Both the position numbers and the translations under genes were made by a program. Positions 54,205 to 63,518 of a stretch of DNA of 64,000 nucleotides are shown piece after piece (position 1 is the first letter of the stretch; each line of letters starts with the position of its first letter). The notes below the pieces were generated by a model. The model had not been told where the DNA came from. It saw nothing but the letters and a program-made list of their open reading frames with translations, and made no database searches. Source of the stretch: Ignavibacteria bacterium (GTDB lineage: Bacteria; Bacteroidota; Ignavibacteria; Ignavibacteriales; Ignavibacteriaceae); the NCBI GenBank assembly GCA_017302895.1, contig JAFLBV010000002.1, positions 1,054,001 to 1,118,000 on the forward strand, in the 5' to 3' direction.

Positions 54205-55641
54205 ATGAAAATCCACCTGTTCTTTCTTTTAATAATTCTTGCTGTACCGGTTCTCTCACAAGAACCGTCTTCCGTGCATAAGAATGAACTTGACCACTAC
54301 AATAAATATTTCACTCGAACCCCGGTTTCTGAAGCGGAAAACATTATCCCTCTTCAGTTTGACAAATCCCCTGCAGGTTCCAAGGTTGTATATGGCTTCC
54401 TCCCCTACTGGGAGTACCCCGGTGCCCTGTCATATCTCCGGTATGATCTCCTTACACACATATCGGCATTCGATTTCCAGATAGATTCCCTGGGAAATGT
54501 AACCAATCCTTCAGGCTGGCCCTGGACAAACCTTATCAATGCTGCACATCAGAATGGCGTAAAAGTTATTATGACTGCAGTTAATTTCACTCCTTCACAG
54601 ATTCGTCACATTATCACCAACAGTGCTGCTAAGCAGAACTTCTTTTCAAAAGTAAAGGCCACCTTGGTTCAATACTCTCTCGATGGTGTCAACATAGATT
54701 TTGAAGGTCTTTACACGGCCGACCGCGGAAGTGTCATTAACGGTTTCATGACCGATCTTACTGCATATATTCATACTGAGCTGCCGGGAAAGGAAGTTTC
54801 TTTCGCCGGTCCTGCTGTTAACTGGAGCGGGTGGAACCTTGCGGGACTTGCAGCAGCCTGCGATTATATTTTCATCATGGGATATGACTTCTCAGGTTCC
54901 TGGAGCACTGTCACCGCACCCACAGCTCCTCTGACGGGTGGGGCTTACAATATCACCAACACAATCACAGTTCAGTATGGTGCCTGCCCTCCGGAAAAAC
55001 TTGTTCTTGGTGTGCCTTATTATGGTTGTGAGTGGGTTTCAAATACCAATCAGCCCGGTGCCACCATAAGTTCATATCTTGGTCACCCGCGGTTTTATGC
55101 AGCCATGGATCAGTCGCAATACTATGGACTTCAGTGGCACACTGCCTCACAGACCGTTTATTATACGATTCCTGTTAACAACAAATACAACCAGGTCTGG
55201 TTCGATGACGGAAGAAGCACCGGCTTGAAATTTTCACTGGCCAAACAGTATAATCTTAAAGGTGTCGGAATGTGGGCTCTTGGTTATGACAGGGACAGAC
55301 AGGAGCTTTGGACAGAATTGAACAAATATCTGAACCCATCATCGTTAGGTGAAGATGATAATTCACCGGAATCGTTTAAGCTGGCGGCGTATCCAAATCC
55401 TTTTAACCCTTCAACAACTGTAGCGTTCACGCATTCGGGAGAAGGGAATGTAAAAATCTCGATGTTCGATCTCCTCGGCAGAACAGTTATGGAGAAAGAA
55501 TATGAAAACCTGCCACAGGGTGAGCATAAGGAATTTATCGATGCCCGGACATTAAATTCAGGAGTTTATTTTGTCAGGGTTTCCGGTTACACCAAATCCG
55601 GTATACAAACCTCAATTGTAAAACTTGTACTGACAAAATAG
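54205..55641 (+). CDS. T9SS-secreted GH18-family glycoside hydrolase
   Basis: Chitinase/peptidoglycan hydrolase-like protein of 478 aa with a signal peptide (FLLIILAVPVLSQ). The TIM barrel opens VVYGFLPYWEYPG near residue 61. The active-site strand is SLDGVNIDFEG with Asp160, Asp165 and catalytic Glu167; the usual middle Asp is Asn163, as in YaaH-type spore-cortex GH18 enzymes. IMGYDFSGSW and GVPYYGCEW are further family strands. The sorting domain begins LAAYPNPFNPSTTVAF, so the enzyme is exported to the surface. It lies two bases after the NYN gene. Chitin or muropeptide substrate is undecided. Confidence 0.92.
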   Translation: MKIHLFFLLIILAVPVLSQEPSSVHKNELDHYNKYFTRTPVSEAENIIPLQFDKSPAGSKVVYGFLPYWEYPGALSYLRYDLLTHISAFDFQIDSLGNVTNPSGWPWTNLINAAHQNGVKVIMTAVNFTPSQIRHIITNSAAKQNFFSKVKATLVQYSLDGVNIDFEGLYTADRGSVINGFMTDLTAYIHTELPGKEVSFAGPAVNWSGWNLAGLAAACDYIFIMGYDFSGSWSTVTAPTAPLTGGAYNITNTITVQYGACPPEKLVLGVPYYGCEWVSNTNQPGATISSYLGHPRFYAAMDQSQYYGLQWHTASQTVYYTIPVNNKYNQVWFDDGRSTGLKFSLAKQYNLKGVGMWALGYDRDRQELWTELNKYLNPSSLGEDDNSPESFKLAAYPNPFNPSTTVAFTHSGEGNVKISMFDLLGRTVMEKEYENLPQGEHKEFIDARTLNSGVYFVRVSGYTKSGIQTSIVKLVLTK

Positions 55642-55655
55642 TATTTACCACAAAT

Positions 55656-55697
55656 AAAAAAGCCATGATCATTTTTCATCTGACCATGGCTTTTTTT
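55656..55697. terminator. Rho-independent terminator between convergent genes
   Basis: AAAAAGCCATG pairs with CATGGCTTTTT (inner TGATC/TGACC partly pairs) with an AT-rich loop, 15 bp after the GH18 stop. A and T tracts on both sides suit both strands. Confidence 0.85.
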
Positions 55698-55713
55698 CTT
55701 TTTTTTTAATCTT

Positions 55714-56589
55714 CTATTCGGCTCTTAAAATCTCATCATATTTTGCCAGCCTTGGTGGATCGACACTTTTCAGCGTTTTAAAGATTGATTTTTCAGGATA
55801 ATCCTTCAAATATTCGATAATTTCACCACTTTTTGCATCAAAAAACACTTTCAGATAGACACTTCTGATATCTATTTTCGATTTCATCTGCTCGAGAACT
55901 TTAATCATCTTTACGATAAGTTCCTGACCCTTGACTTTGTTTTTTGCAATGATGTCGATTCCTCTGTGGTACTCCGAGGTTGCATCGCGAAATGCCCTGT
56001 ATTTATCATCGAGTATGTTCTGGATAAAATCAGCTTTGCTGTATGCGGCTCCGGCTTCCCAGCCAGTGGCTCTTCTTCCCGCTGCAAGATTCACAACATC
56101 AAATGCCTTTTGGAAATACGGCGTTCCTGACCCCTTCTCCCATGAATCCTGCTCGAGACCGATAATCACATATGCATAAAAATCAAGAAATGAAGTCAAT
56201 CCGTTAAACAGATTCGCATCATAATAAATTGTCTGATTTTTTTCATAAACAAATGCCCAGTTAACATCATTTACAAGAAGCATCGGTGAAAATTTTTCAC
56301 TTTTGTAAACTTTTCTCATGCTGGTGACCACTACCTGAGCGGTGTAGTTTGACTCATCAGCCCCGGTATTGAAGAAAATATTAAAGCTGCATTTAATTCT
56401 GTCATATTCCCAGGGTGATCCGCTGAATTTTGTGGTATTTAAGTAAGTCTGTACCATCGGTCCAAAATCGGCGAGTATTTCTCTGTACTTAATCGAAAGT
56501 TTTTCTGCATTAACATTCACCGTCGCATCCAGTTCCTGACTGAACAGTATGTTGAATGATAAAAAGAATAAAACAATCAGCTTCTTCAT
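55714..56589 (-). CDS. DUF4835 family periplasmic protein (PorD-type, T9SS-associated)
   Basis: An exported protein of about 291 aa. The ATG at 56589 gives a clean signal peptide (KKLIVLFFLSFNILFSQ) with GGA seven bases upstream; an upstream ATG at 56631 would add 14 residues before it. It matches the Bacteroidetes DUF4835 family: ELDATVNVNAEKL after the signal, TGADESNYTAQVVV, DFYAYVIIGLEQDSWEKGSGT and AYSKADFIQNILDDKYR-like segments. I recall this family being linked to type IX secretion under the name PorD; that link is from memory and should be verified. The abundance of sorting-domain cargo here is consistent. Confidence 0.82.
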   Translation of the reverse strand: MKKLIVLFFLSFNILFSQELDATVNVNAEKLSIKYREILADFGPMVQTYLNTTKFSGSPWEYDRIKCSFNIFFNTGADESNYTAQVVVTSMRKVYKSEKFSPMLLVNDVNWAFVYEKNQTIYYDANLFNGLTSFLDFYAYVIIGLEQDSWEKGSGTPYFQKAFDVVNLAAGRRATGWEAGAAYSKADFIQNILDDKYRAFRDATSEYHRGIDIIAKNKVKGQELIVKMIKVLEQMKSKIDIRSVYLKVFFDAKSGEIIEYLKDYPEKSIFKTLKSVDPPRLAKYDEILRAE

Positions 56590-56720
56590 TTTTTGTCCAA
56601 ATTTCTTATTTCCTGAGTGCAATTTATGCATATCAGTTTTACGGGCAAATTAAAAATATGTTCCATCCGGTTTTCGTTGATTACTAAATTCCAAAAACAC
56701 CGCAGAGTATACCGGGAGGG

Positions 56721-57227
56721 GAATAAACCACAGAGCACACAAGTATGCAAATAAACCACAGAGCACACTGAGTTCACAGAGAAAGGAATAAAATTACTCT
56801 GTGCTCTCTGTGTGCTGCAATCGTCAACGAATTGAATATTTGGCCCCGTCAGGGGTCTCGTTTGGGTAGCAATCGGCAACGAATTGAAAATTTGGCCCCG
56901 TCAGGGGTCTCGTTTGGGTAGCATTCGTCAACGAATTGAATATTTGGCCCCGTCAGGGGTCTCGTTTGAGTAGCATTCGTCAACGAATTGAATATTTGGC
57001 CCCGTCAGGGGTCTCGTTTGGGTAGCAATCGTCAACAATTGAATATTTGGCCCCGTCAGGGGTCTCGTTTGGGTAGCAATCGTCAACAATTGAATATTTG
57101 GCCCCGTCAGGGGTCTCGTTTGGGTAGCAATCCGGTCACCTCAAATTCTCTGCGTAACTCCGCAAAATCTGCGTGAATCCGCGTCCTAAAAAATCTCTGT
57201 GATCTCCGTGTGCTCTGTGGTTTATTA
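56721..57227. repeat. Intergenic repeat island: inverted AATAAACCACAGAGCACAC ends around a REP-like array
   Basis: ATAAACCACAGAGCACAC occurs at about 56723 and 56750 and in inverted form at about 57208-57225. Between them lie CTCTGTGCTCTCTGTGTGC, the six-unit hairpin array (56821-57138) and a CTGCGTAACTCCGC / ATCTGCGTGAATCCGC stretch. No gene is supported in 56590-57231. Confidence 0.85.
56821..57138 (+). repeat. REP-like tandem array, six units of 51-52 bp
   Basis: The core GGCCCCGTCAGGGGTCTCG begins at 56842, 56894, 56946, 56998, 57049 and 57100 (spacings 52, 52, 52, 51, 51). Each core is followed by TTTGGGTAGCA (one unit has TTTGAGTAG), and ATTCGTCAACGAAT- or ATCGTCAACAATT-type sequence precedes most of them. 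GGCCCC/GGGGTC forms a hairpin, and ATTCGT/ACGAAT forms a second small one. The period and the GGGTAG motif match the arrays at 37531 and 38181, though the hairpin sequence differs. Confidence 0.95.
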
Positions 57228-57231
57228 GTCT

Positions 57232-59664
57232 TTATTTCATCAAAGCCATTTTAACCGTAAGTGATTTTGTCCTGCCGGAAATTGTATTTGTACACAAAAC
57301 CTGACAGAAGTAGATACCTGAGGATTCAGTTCCCATATCGATATCCTGTTCAAAATATCCATGACTTAGAACCCCTCTTTCAATCTCCTTTACCTGTTCC
57401 CCCATAGCGTTAAAAACTTTTATCACAACTCTATTTTCTTCGGGAAGTGAAAAAGTCACCTTTGTTGAGGGATTGAAAGGATTGGGATAGTTCTGTTGAA
57501 TTGAATAATTCTCAGGTACTTCGCCCAGCAATACTTCAACTTCATTTGAGTATTCAAATTCACCGTTGTAGTCTATTTGTTTCAGGCGGTAGTAGAGAAT
57601 GCAAGGAGCTTTTGGTTCATAATCATCATATCCGTAGAAAATCTTACGGGTGGAGGTACCGGAACCTTTTGAGAAAGCAATGGTTTTCCAGTCTCCGTGT
57701 TTGTAGCGCCTTTCGATCTCGAAACCCATGTTGTTGGTCTCAGTCTCGGTTGTCCATTGAAGTACCACTTTATTACCAAACGGGAGTGCAGAAAATAATG
57801 ATAGTTCAACCGGTGTGTTGCCGCGATTGCGGGTTTTCCATATTCCGGATCCCCCGGAATTAACTATTGTGACACCAATTCCTTCAAATAAATCATACAT
57901 TCCCATCCATGAAAATTTGCTACTGTATGTAGGCAGGAATTCGTTTACTTTCCATGAAAAACCACCATCATAAGTTGAGTATAGTTTATTCGCACTAACA
58001 TATATGCTAAGTGAATCTTTCATATAGATATAGGATGCGTTTCCCATTCCCGGGATGATCATTTCCGAAATCGTCGCTCCACCATCAGTCGTTTTATAAA
58101 TTTTACTGTTAGAGGTTAAGAAGATGCCAAAATTGCTGTTAATGAAACTAATTTCCCGAAGGGTTAAACCAAGATTACTGAGTTGGTTCCAGGTGTTTCC
58201 ATTGTCTGTGGTTTTATAAAGTGAAACATTACAAGCATAGCCTGTTCCGTCTTCGAACATGATTACTTGATCGAAGTTAATTCCTGAGACTGACAACTTT
58301 GTGTCCCAATTCCTGCCACCGTTGCTACTTGATAAGATAGTGGTTCCAGATGCAATCCAAATGGTGCCGTCTTCTTGGGTATATATATCATAGATCTGGC
58401 CTGTTGGTGATTGTGAAATAGAGTCCATAGTCAAGCAAAGGTCTTCAGATTTAGAGAAGACTTTATCGCTTGCCAGATAGACAAGGGAATCATTCACTAT
58501 ACTAATTTTTGTAGCTTTTCCTTTTTGCATTCTTCTTGTAGCCCAGTGGTTCCCCCGATCGGTAGAAACATAAAGCCTGCCACCTTCATCAGCAATTATC
58601 GCATAACCCGGATCGAGAAATGCAGCAGCAGAGTGATTTAAAAAAGTCTGGTCTGTTCTTATTTCCCATGGTTCATTGATATTGGGTCGGGAAACGACAA
58701 AAAATATTCCGTCTCCGAGGAGATAAACGCGATTTTCAAAAATTTTGACATCTTTATATTGGCGAGATACTCCAATCTGCGACACATATCGCCATGTAAC
58801 TCCGGTATCTGTAGTATATAATAGTCCGTTTTCAAATTGGAGTGGGGATATGGCGGTTGTGGGATTTAAAAATTTAATATTAAAGGGAATACCTGCGAAA
58901 TTAACCTCACCTAAGTCTTTGAATATCCATGTCAAACCTTTGTTTGTAGATGTTGCTAACAATGGGGCATAGTAACCTCGCCAAGGGTCAACCTGAATCC
59001 AACGGGCACTTCCCACAACCAGGATACTATCACTAATCTCATCAATGGTTTTTGGGGAGGAGATTCCTGGCGGATTGTACATGTTGGTGAAGGTAATTCC
59101 CCCGTCAGTTGTGTGGTGGATTTCTCCAGATGCAAAAACCCATCCTTTAAGAGCGTTTTTAAAATAAAACCCGCCAATATACTGCGCCGAGTCAATAATA
59201 TTCCAGTTCACTCCCTTGTCAGTGGATTTTAATAAATAATAAACCACAGCTTCACCAGAACCATAATCGACAGAAGCATAAACGGTTGTGCTGCTGAGGA
59301 ATTGGATTTTCTTCAAGTTTTGATATTGGGTTGGGAGATAGATCTCTGACCATGTTGACCCACCATCAGATGTAAAAATCATTTGGCTCGGGGAATTCAA
59401 TCTGGCGAAAATATGGTTCTCATCAATAACAGATGCTTCTGTCAAACTGAGTATAGGGATTTGTTGTGCACGAAACCAGTTTCTACCCCCATCAGTGGTT
59501 TTTATTACATAACAACTATCGTCCGAATAGGCTGCAGTAAAATTCAATGAGTCGGTCATATGGAAGCTAAATACCTGCCCACTCAAGGGGTTGATTACTA
59601 CACTTTCCCACTGCGAAAGCAGCAGGGAATTTATAGCAAACAGAAAAATTATCAATCGTTTCAT
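57232..59664 (-). CDS. T9SS-secreted Asp-box propeller protein, paralog 1
   Basis: A secreted protein of 810 aa with signal peptide LIIFLFAINSLLLSQ. The propeller region covers about residues 20-600 with Asp-boxes TTDGGRNW, TSDGGSTW, STDKGVNW, TTDGGITF, STNKGLTW, STDRGNHW, SSNGGRNW, TTDNGNTW and TTDGGATI. The linker TPVELSLFSALPFGNK and then TETETNNMGFEIERRYKHG follow. The sorting domain begins SIQQNYPNPFNPSTKVTF. The last 200 residues are almost identical to those of the next two cargo genes, while the propellers are only similar in architecture. ATG 59664 is clear. It lies 26 bp downstream of its paralog on the same strand. Confidence 0.87.
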   Translation of the reverse strand: MKRLIIFLFAINSLLLSQWESVVINPLSGQVFSFHMTDSLNFTAAYSDDSCYVIKTTDGGRNWFRAQQIPILSLTEASVIDENHIFARLNSPSQMIFTSDGGSTWSEIYLPTQYQNLKKIQFLSSTTVYASVDYGSGEAVVYYLLKSTDKGVNWNIIDSAQYIGGFYFKNALKGWVFASGEIHHTTDGGITFTNMYNPPGISSPKTIDEISDSILVVGSARWIQVDPWRGYYAPLLATSTNKGLTWIFKDLGEVNFAGIPFNIKFLNPTTAISPLQFENGLLYTTDTGVTWRYVSQIGVSRQYKDVKIFENRVYLLGDGIFFVVSRPNINEPWEIRTDQTFLNHSAAAFLDPGYAIIADEGGRLYVSTDRGNHWATRRMQKGKATKISIVNDSLVYLASDKVFSKSEDLCLTMDSISQSPTGQIYDIYTQEDGTIWIASGTTILSSSNGGRNWDTKLSVSGINFDQVIMFEDGTGYACNVSLYKTTDNGNTWNQLSNLGLTLREISFINSNFGIFLTSNSKIYKTTDGGATISEMIIPGMGNASYIYMKDSLSIYVSANKLYSTYDGGFSWKVNEFLPTYSSKFSWMGMYDLFEGIGVTIVNSGGSGIWKTRNRGNTPVELSLFSALPFGNKVVLQWTTETETNNMGFEIERRYKHGDWKTIAFSKGSGTSTRKIFYGYDDYEPKAPCILYYRLKQIDYNGEFEYSNEVEVLLGEVPENYSIQQNYPNPFNPSTKVTFSLPEENRVVIKVFNAMGEQVKEIERGVLSHGYFEQDIDMGTESSGIYFCQVLCTNTISGRTKSLTVKMALMK

Positions 59665-59690
59665 TTTTATTTTTCCTTCGAAAATTATGT

Positions 59691-62153
59691 TTATTTCATC
59701 AAAACCATCTTAACCGTAAGCGATTTTGTCCTGCCGGAAATTGTATTTGTGCAAAGCACCTGACAGAAATACATCCCCGAAGATTGGTTAACCATCTCAA
59801 AATCCTGTTCAAAATAGCCATGACTGAGAACCCCTCTATCAATCTCTTTTACCTGTTCCCCCATTGCGTTAAAAACTTTAATCACAACTCTATTTTCTTC
59901 GGGAAGTGAAAAAGTCACCTTTGTTGAGGGATTGAAAGGATTGGGATAGTTCTGTTGAATTGAATAATTCTCAGGTACTTCGCCCAATAACACTTCCACT
60001 TCGTTTGAGTATTCAAATTCACCGTTGTAGTCAATTTGTTTCAGGCGGTAGTAGAGAATGCAAGGAGCTTTTGGTTCATAATCATCATATCCGTAGAAAA
60101 TCTTAGGGGTGGAGGTACCGGAACCTTTTGAGAAAGCAATTTTCTTCCAATCGCCATACTTGTATTTTCTTTCAATCTCGAAGCCCATGTTGTTGGTCTC
60201 AGTCTCGGTAGTCCACTGAAGTGCAACTTTATTCCCAAGCGACACCGCCGAAAATCCCGACAATTCGACAGGTGTGTTTCCGCGGTTATTCGTTATCCAG
60301 ATGCCTGTATCATAAAATGATATACCGACTCCTTCGAAATCATCGAACATATACATCCATGCGAACGGGTACTTCGGGAGTTGCGGGCTGAATTGATTGA
60401 GTTCCCAACTCAAACCACTGTTATATGAAGAGTACAATGACTTATACTTTATCAAATAGAATTTGAAAGGGTCCAAACAAAAAATATGGAATGGATCCGG
60501 TATGCCGGGAATTATTACGGGTTGAAGAGTCAATCCACCATCGTAAGTACGGTAAAACTCACCATTGAAACCCAGTATGAATCCATTTTTGCTGTCATAA
60601 AATTCCACACTGCGCAAATATGTAAATGGCATATTCAGTTGTAGCCATGAATTACCATAATTGCTACTTCGAAATACCTTATCCCCTATTGCATAGCATG
60701 TGCCATCTTCGAACACATCAATTTTATCGAAAAATTCATTATGAACACTTAATTTGGTTTGCCATGTCGCCCCCTGATCACTGCTGACTAAAATACTGTC
60801 GCCGCTCGCGAGCCAGATGTCTCCATTCGGCGCAACCTTAATAAAGCGAATTCGCCCGGATTGGATATGGGCGATTGGATCTATTGTATTACATTTGTCC
60901 AAAGAACGATAAACCGTATTACCATCAACAAGATAGATTAGTGAATCGGTTACGATAGAAATTCCGACTGGATAATCAACGGGAGATGATCTCTTACTCC
61001 AAGTATTTCCTCTATCGGTCGAAAAATACAGGAGACCTGGGTTAGCACCGATCACACACAAACCAGACTTGGAGAATGCAGCACATTCAGGAAATTCATA
61101 AAATTGATCCATTCGCAGATCCCAAGGTTGAGTGATATCGTTGCCTGAAACCAGGAATGATGAACCCCTGCCCGCAGCATAAAGCCTTCTGCCAAATAAT
61201 TTCATGTCATTATACAAGTAATGCATTTCCGGGGGATTCCCTCTAGTCCATGTGACACCTTGGTCAGTCGTCATAATAACCCCTTTGTTCTGAATTGGTA
61301 CAGCAATAGCCGTATTTTCATCAATGAACACCATCTTCTCAGGACTCCCCTCCCAATTCTGCTGAGAATAATCATGGTACCGCCATGTCTGACCTCTGTC
61401 TGTCGAAAATGCCATCTGAATGAATAATCGTGTTGTGTTAGGGGGGACAAAAACTGATCTGTAGCCACCGATCGCGATGAGAGTGTCGTGCAGAATATCG
61501 AATGATGTAATGGTTTGAAATCCTTCAGGCTTCGGAATTTGAGTGAATGTTTGCCCTCCGTCTCTGGTCTCTCTTAACTCTTTACCCATAACCCAGCCGT
61601 GATCCAGGTTGATGAATTTAACCCCGGATATGATCCCAACGCTTGAATCAAGCTCTGTCCAACTCATGCATCCGTCAGTAGTCTTCATAAGTTGCCCGTA
61701 TCCCCCGGAATTCCCGGCGTAATTTCCAACAGCAATCGCTGTATCAGCGTTAAGGAACTGGATCGATTTGAGCATGCTGTATCTTGAGGGTAATGAGATA
61801 TTCCTCCAGGAAACCCCACCATCGGTTGTCATTAGCAATGAATCTGTATTGGTAGCAGACTTGATCACAAAGATATTGTCTTTATCAATAACCTTGGCAT
61901 CACTAACCCATGCAAGCGGGATATTCTGAGAATAAATCCACGATCTCCCCCCGTCACTGCTCCTTATGATTGCTGATTTACCATTATCATCATAGTTCCG
62001 CCGAAACACCGCAGAAATATTCAAGGAGTCTTCCAAATTGAAATCATAAATTGCCCCATACCAAGGTAAAAAATCGACTTTGGTCCACTGCGAGAATAAA
62101 ACCGAATTAAACACTAAAAGTATGATAAACAATCTTTTCAAAATAATTTTCAT
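59691..62153 (-). CDS. T9SS-secreted Asp-box propeller protein, paralog 2
   Basis: A secreted protein of 820 aa, same layout as its downstream neighbour: signal peptide LFIILLVFNSVLFSQ, and about ten Asp-box blades (SSDGGRSW, TTDGGVSW, TTDGCMSW, STDRGQTW, TTDQGVTW, STDRGNTW, SSDQGATW, SSNYGNSW, TYDGGLTL). The linker starts TPVELSGFSAVSLGNK and the sorting domain is SIQQNYPNPFNPSTKVTF. Blade loops differ from paralog 1 but the order and spacing of blades are the same, indicating tandem duplication. The final 35 residues contain a divergent patch (DFEMVNQSSGMYF) flanked by identical sequence, suggesting partial gene conversion. Confidence 0.87.
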   Translation of the reverse strand: MKIILKRLFIILLVFNSVLFSQWTKVDFLPWYGAIYDFNLEDSLNISAVFRRNYDDNGKSAIIRSSDGGRSWIYSQNIPLAWVSDAKVIDKDNIFVIKSATNTDSLLMTTDGGVSWRNISLPSRYSMLKSIQFLNADTAIAVGNYAGNSGGYGQLMKTTDGCMSWTELDSSVGIISGVKFINLDHGWVMGKELRETRDGGQTFTQIPKPEGFQTITSFDILHDTLIAIGGYRSVFVPPNTTRLFIQMAFSTDRGQTWRYHDYSQQNWEGSPEKMVFIDENTAIAVPIQNKGVIMTTDQGVTWTRGNPPEMHYLYNDMKLFGRRLYAAGRGSSFLVSGNDITQPWDLRMDQFYEFPECAAFSKSGLCVIGANPGLLYFSTDRGNTWSKRSSPVDYPVGISIVTDSLIYLVDGNTVYRSLDKCNTIDPIAHIQSGRIRFIKVAPNGDIWLASGDSILVSSDQGATWQTKLSVHNEFFDKIDVFEDGTCYAIGDKVFRSSNYGNSWLQLNMPFTYLRSVEFYDSKNGFILGFNGEFYRTYDGGLTLQPVIIPGIPDPFHIFCLDPFKFYLIKYKSLYSSYNSGLSWELNQFSPQLPKYPFAWMYMFDDFEGVGISFYDTGIWITNNRGNTPVELSGFSAVSLGNKVALQWTTETETNNMGFEIERKYKYGDWKKIAFSKGSGTSTPKIFYGYDDYEPKAPCILYYRLKQIDYNGEFEYSNEVEVLLGEVPENYSIQQNYPNPFNPSTKVTFSLPEENRVVIKVFNAMGEQVKEIDRGVLSHGYFEQDFEMVNQSSGMYFCQVLCTNTISGRTKSLTVKMVLMK

Positions 62154-62212
62154 TTTTTACTCACAGGAAAAGTTTTTTAACCTGATACATTATGTACAAT
62201 TTCATCAGGAAA

Positions 62213-63499
62213 CTATTTGGTCACTAATATTTTTATATGCTCGGTACCGGATTTTGTGATCAATCTAAAAAAATACACACCGGAAGTAAGCCCCGCGGTA
62301 ACAAATTTTATTGAATTTTCGCCGACAGGAAAGTTATCATCAAGAATGTCGGCTACGGGTCTGCCAAGGATGTCATAAAGTGTTCCTTTAGCATGACCGG
62401 CAGCCAGCATATTAAATCGTATTGTCGCAGATTGGTTTCCCAAATTGTTGTTCAGAGATACCGGATTAGGAAATGACTTCAGATCTATCGAGACCGGGAT
62501 TTGGGGATCATCCTCTATTAATCCAACGCTTGGGTCGAAACTTAAGGTGTTAAAGCCAATCGATGATGGCTGGGAGGCTAATTTTGGTCTGTAAAATTTA
62601 TCGCGCAAAGTAAATCTGTATTTAAACTTGTAACCTGCTTTCATTTTTGTGCTATCGAGATTCACAGTGATGTTTGTTTTAGGCTTATCGGCAGATACTT
62701 TCTCAACCACTGTTGTAGTAGAATCTACTCCGTTTGTATAGAAATAACGAATGAAGAGTGAATCGTTAAAATTTATTCCGGGTATAGAATTTGAAAGTTG
62801 AGAGTTCAGGTCATGATTGGTGTTAACCGAAAAGGTTTTTACAAATTCCGCGGTCGTAATCTCAGGAGAAAATGAGATTCTCGGAATCCAATTTGTTGTA
62901 TTGTATATTGTATCACCATTTTGGTTGAAACGAATCTGATCGAATGAGGAAAAACTCTCACTATCTCCACCGGTGTGTGATTGCCAACCGCTACGATGAA
63001 ATGTAAAACCTCGACCTCTTTCAACAGTAAATGCTTCTTCGCTGCTTCCTGAGATTGTAATCTCACCAAAACTGTAGTGTCTCAGAGAATCTGTGCCCCA
63101 GACAGTAATTTCAACAGGGGAAGATCCACCCACATATCCTAAAAAAGTTTGATAGGGAGGGATGTTAAAATCTAACATCATATATTTATTACCATCTTTG
63201 AGATAATATAACTTGTTGTTTTCTTCATCCATCCCAAAGTACCAGCTTCGTGAAACGAAATAACCCTTATAGAATTTTATACCATCATGAATCACCATTG
63301 AATCAACTGATGCTTCATGTATGGATTTAACAGATGTGTAAAGTCCACCTGACCAAGAATTTAATTCTTTAATGTACTTATCCTTGTCTTGAAGGTTCAT
63401 CACAAAAAATGGAGTGGTTTGAGCATAGATATTCAAAAAGGGAACCAGCAATAGTGTAAATGTGCTGATTATCAAGCGGAGTAATACTTCTCTTTTCAT
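62213..63499 (-). CDS. T9SS-secreted protein with divergent sorting domain
   Basis: A secreted protein of 428 aa with a signal peptide (IISTFTLLLVPFLNIYAQ). The central region (about residues 30-320) has no family I recognise; it is beta-rich with a GRGFTFHRSGWQSHTGGDSE-type loop near residue 165. The C-terminal 85 residues form a sorting domain in a divergent form: SFPNPVS replaces YPNPFNPST, then GTLYDILGRPVADIL and AGLTSGVYFFRL. It lacks the shared PVELTSF linker of its neighbours. ATG 63499 is clear. It lies 59 bp upstream of paralog 2 on the same strand, after a 150-bp repeat-containing gap. Confidence 0.78.
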   Translation of the reverse strand: MKREVLLRLIISTFTLLLVPFLNIYAQTTPFFVMNLQDKDKYIKELNSWSGGLYTSVKSIHEASVDSMVIHDGIKFYKGYFVSRSWYFGMDEENNKLYYLKDGNKYMMLDFNIPPYQTFLGYVGGSSPVEITVWGTDSLRHYSFGEITISGSSEEAFTVERGRGFTFHRSGWQSHTGGDSESFSSFDQIRFNQNGDTIYNTTNWIPRISFSPEITTAEFVKTFSVNTNHDLNSQLSNSIPGINFNDSLFIRYFYTNGVDSTTTVVEKVSADKPKTNITVNLDSTKMKAGYKFKYRFTLRDKFYRPKLASQPSSIGFNTLSFDPSVGLIEDDPQIPVSIDLKSFPNPVSLNNNLGNQSATIRFNMLAAGHAKGTLYDILGRPVADILDDNFPVGENSIKFVTAGLTSGVYFFRLITKSGTEHIKILVTK

Positions 63500-63518
63500 C
63501 TTTTTTATTCTCGTTTAT

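Noticed and set aside
56842-57118. Possible CRISPR array (regular 51-52 bp period)
   Set aside because: The whole unit including the spacer is nearly identical between copies, so there are no unique spacers; no cas genes are nearby. A REP-like tandem array explains it better.
56988-57176. ORF encoding a perfect 17-residue repeat
   Set aside because: It arises only because the last units are 51 bp, a multiple of three; the 52-bp units break the frame and no ribosome site is present.
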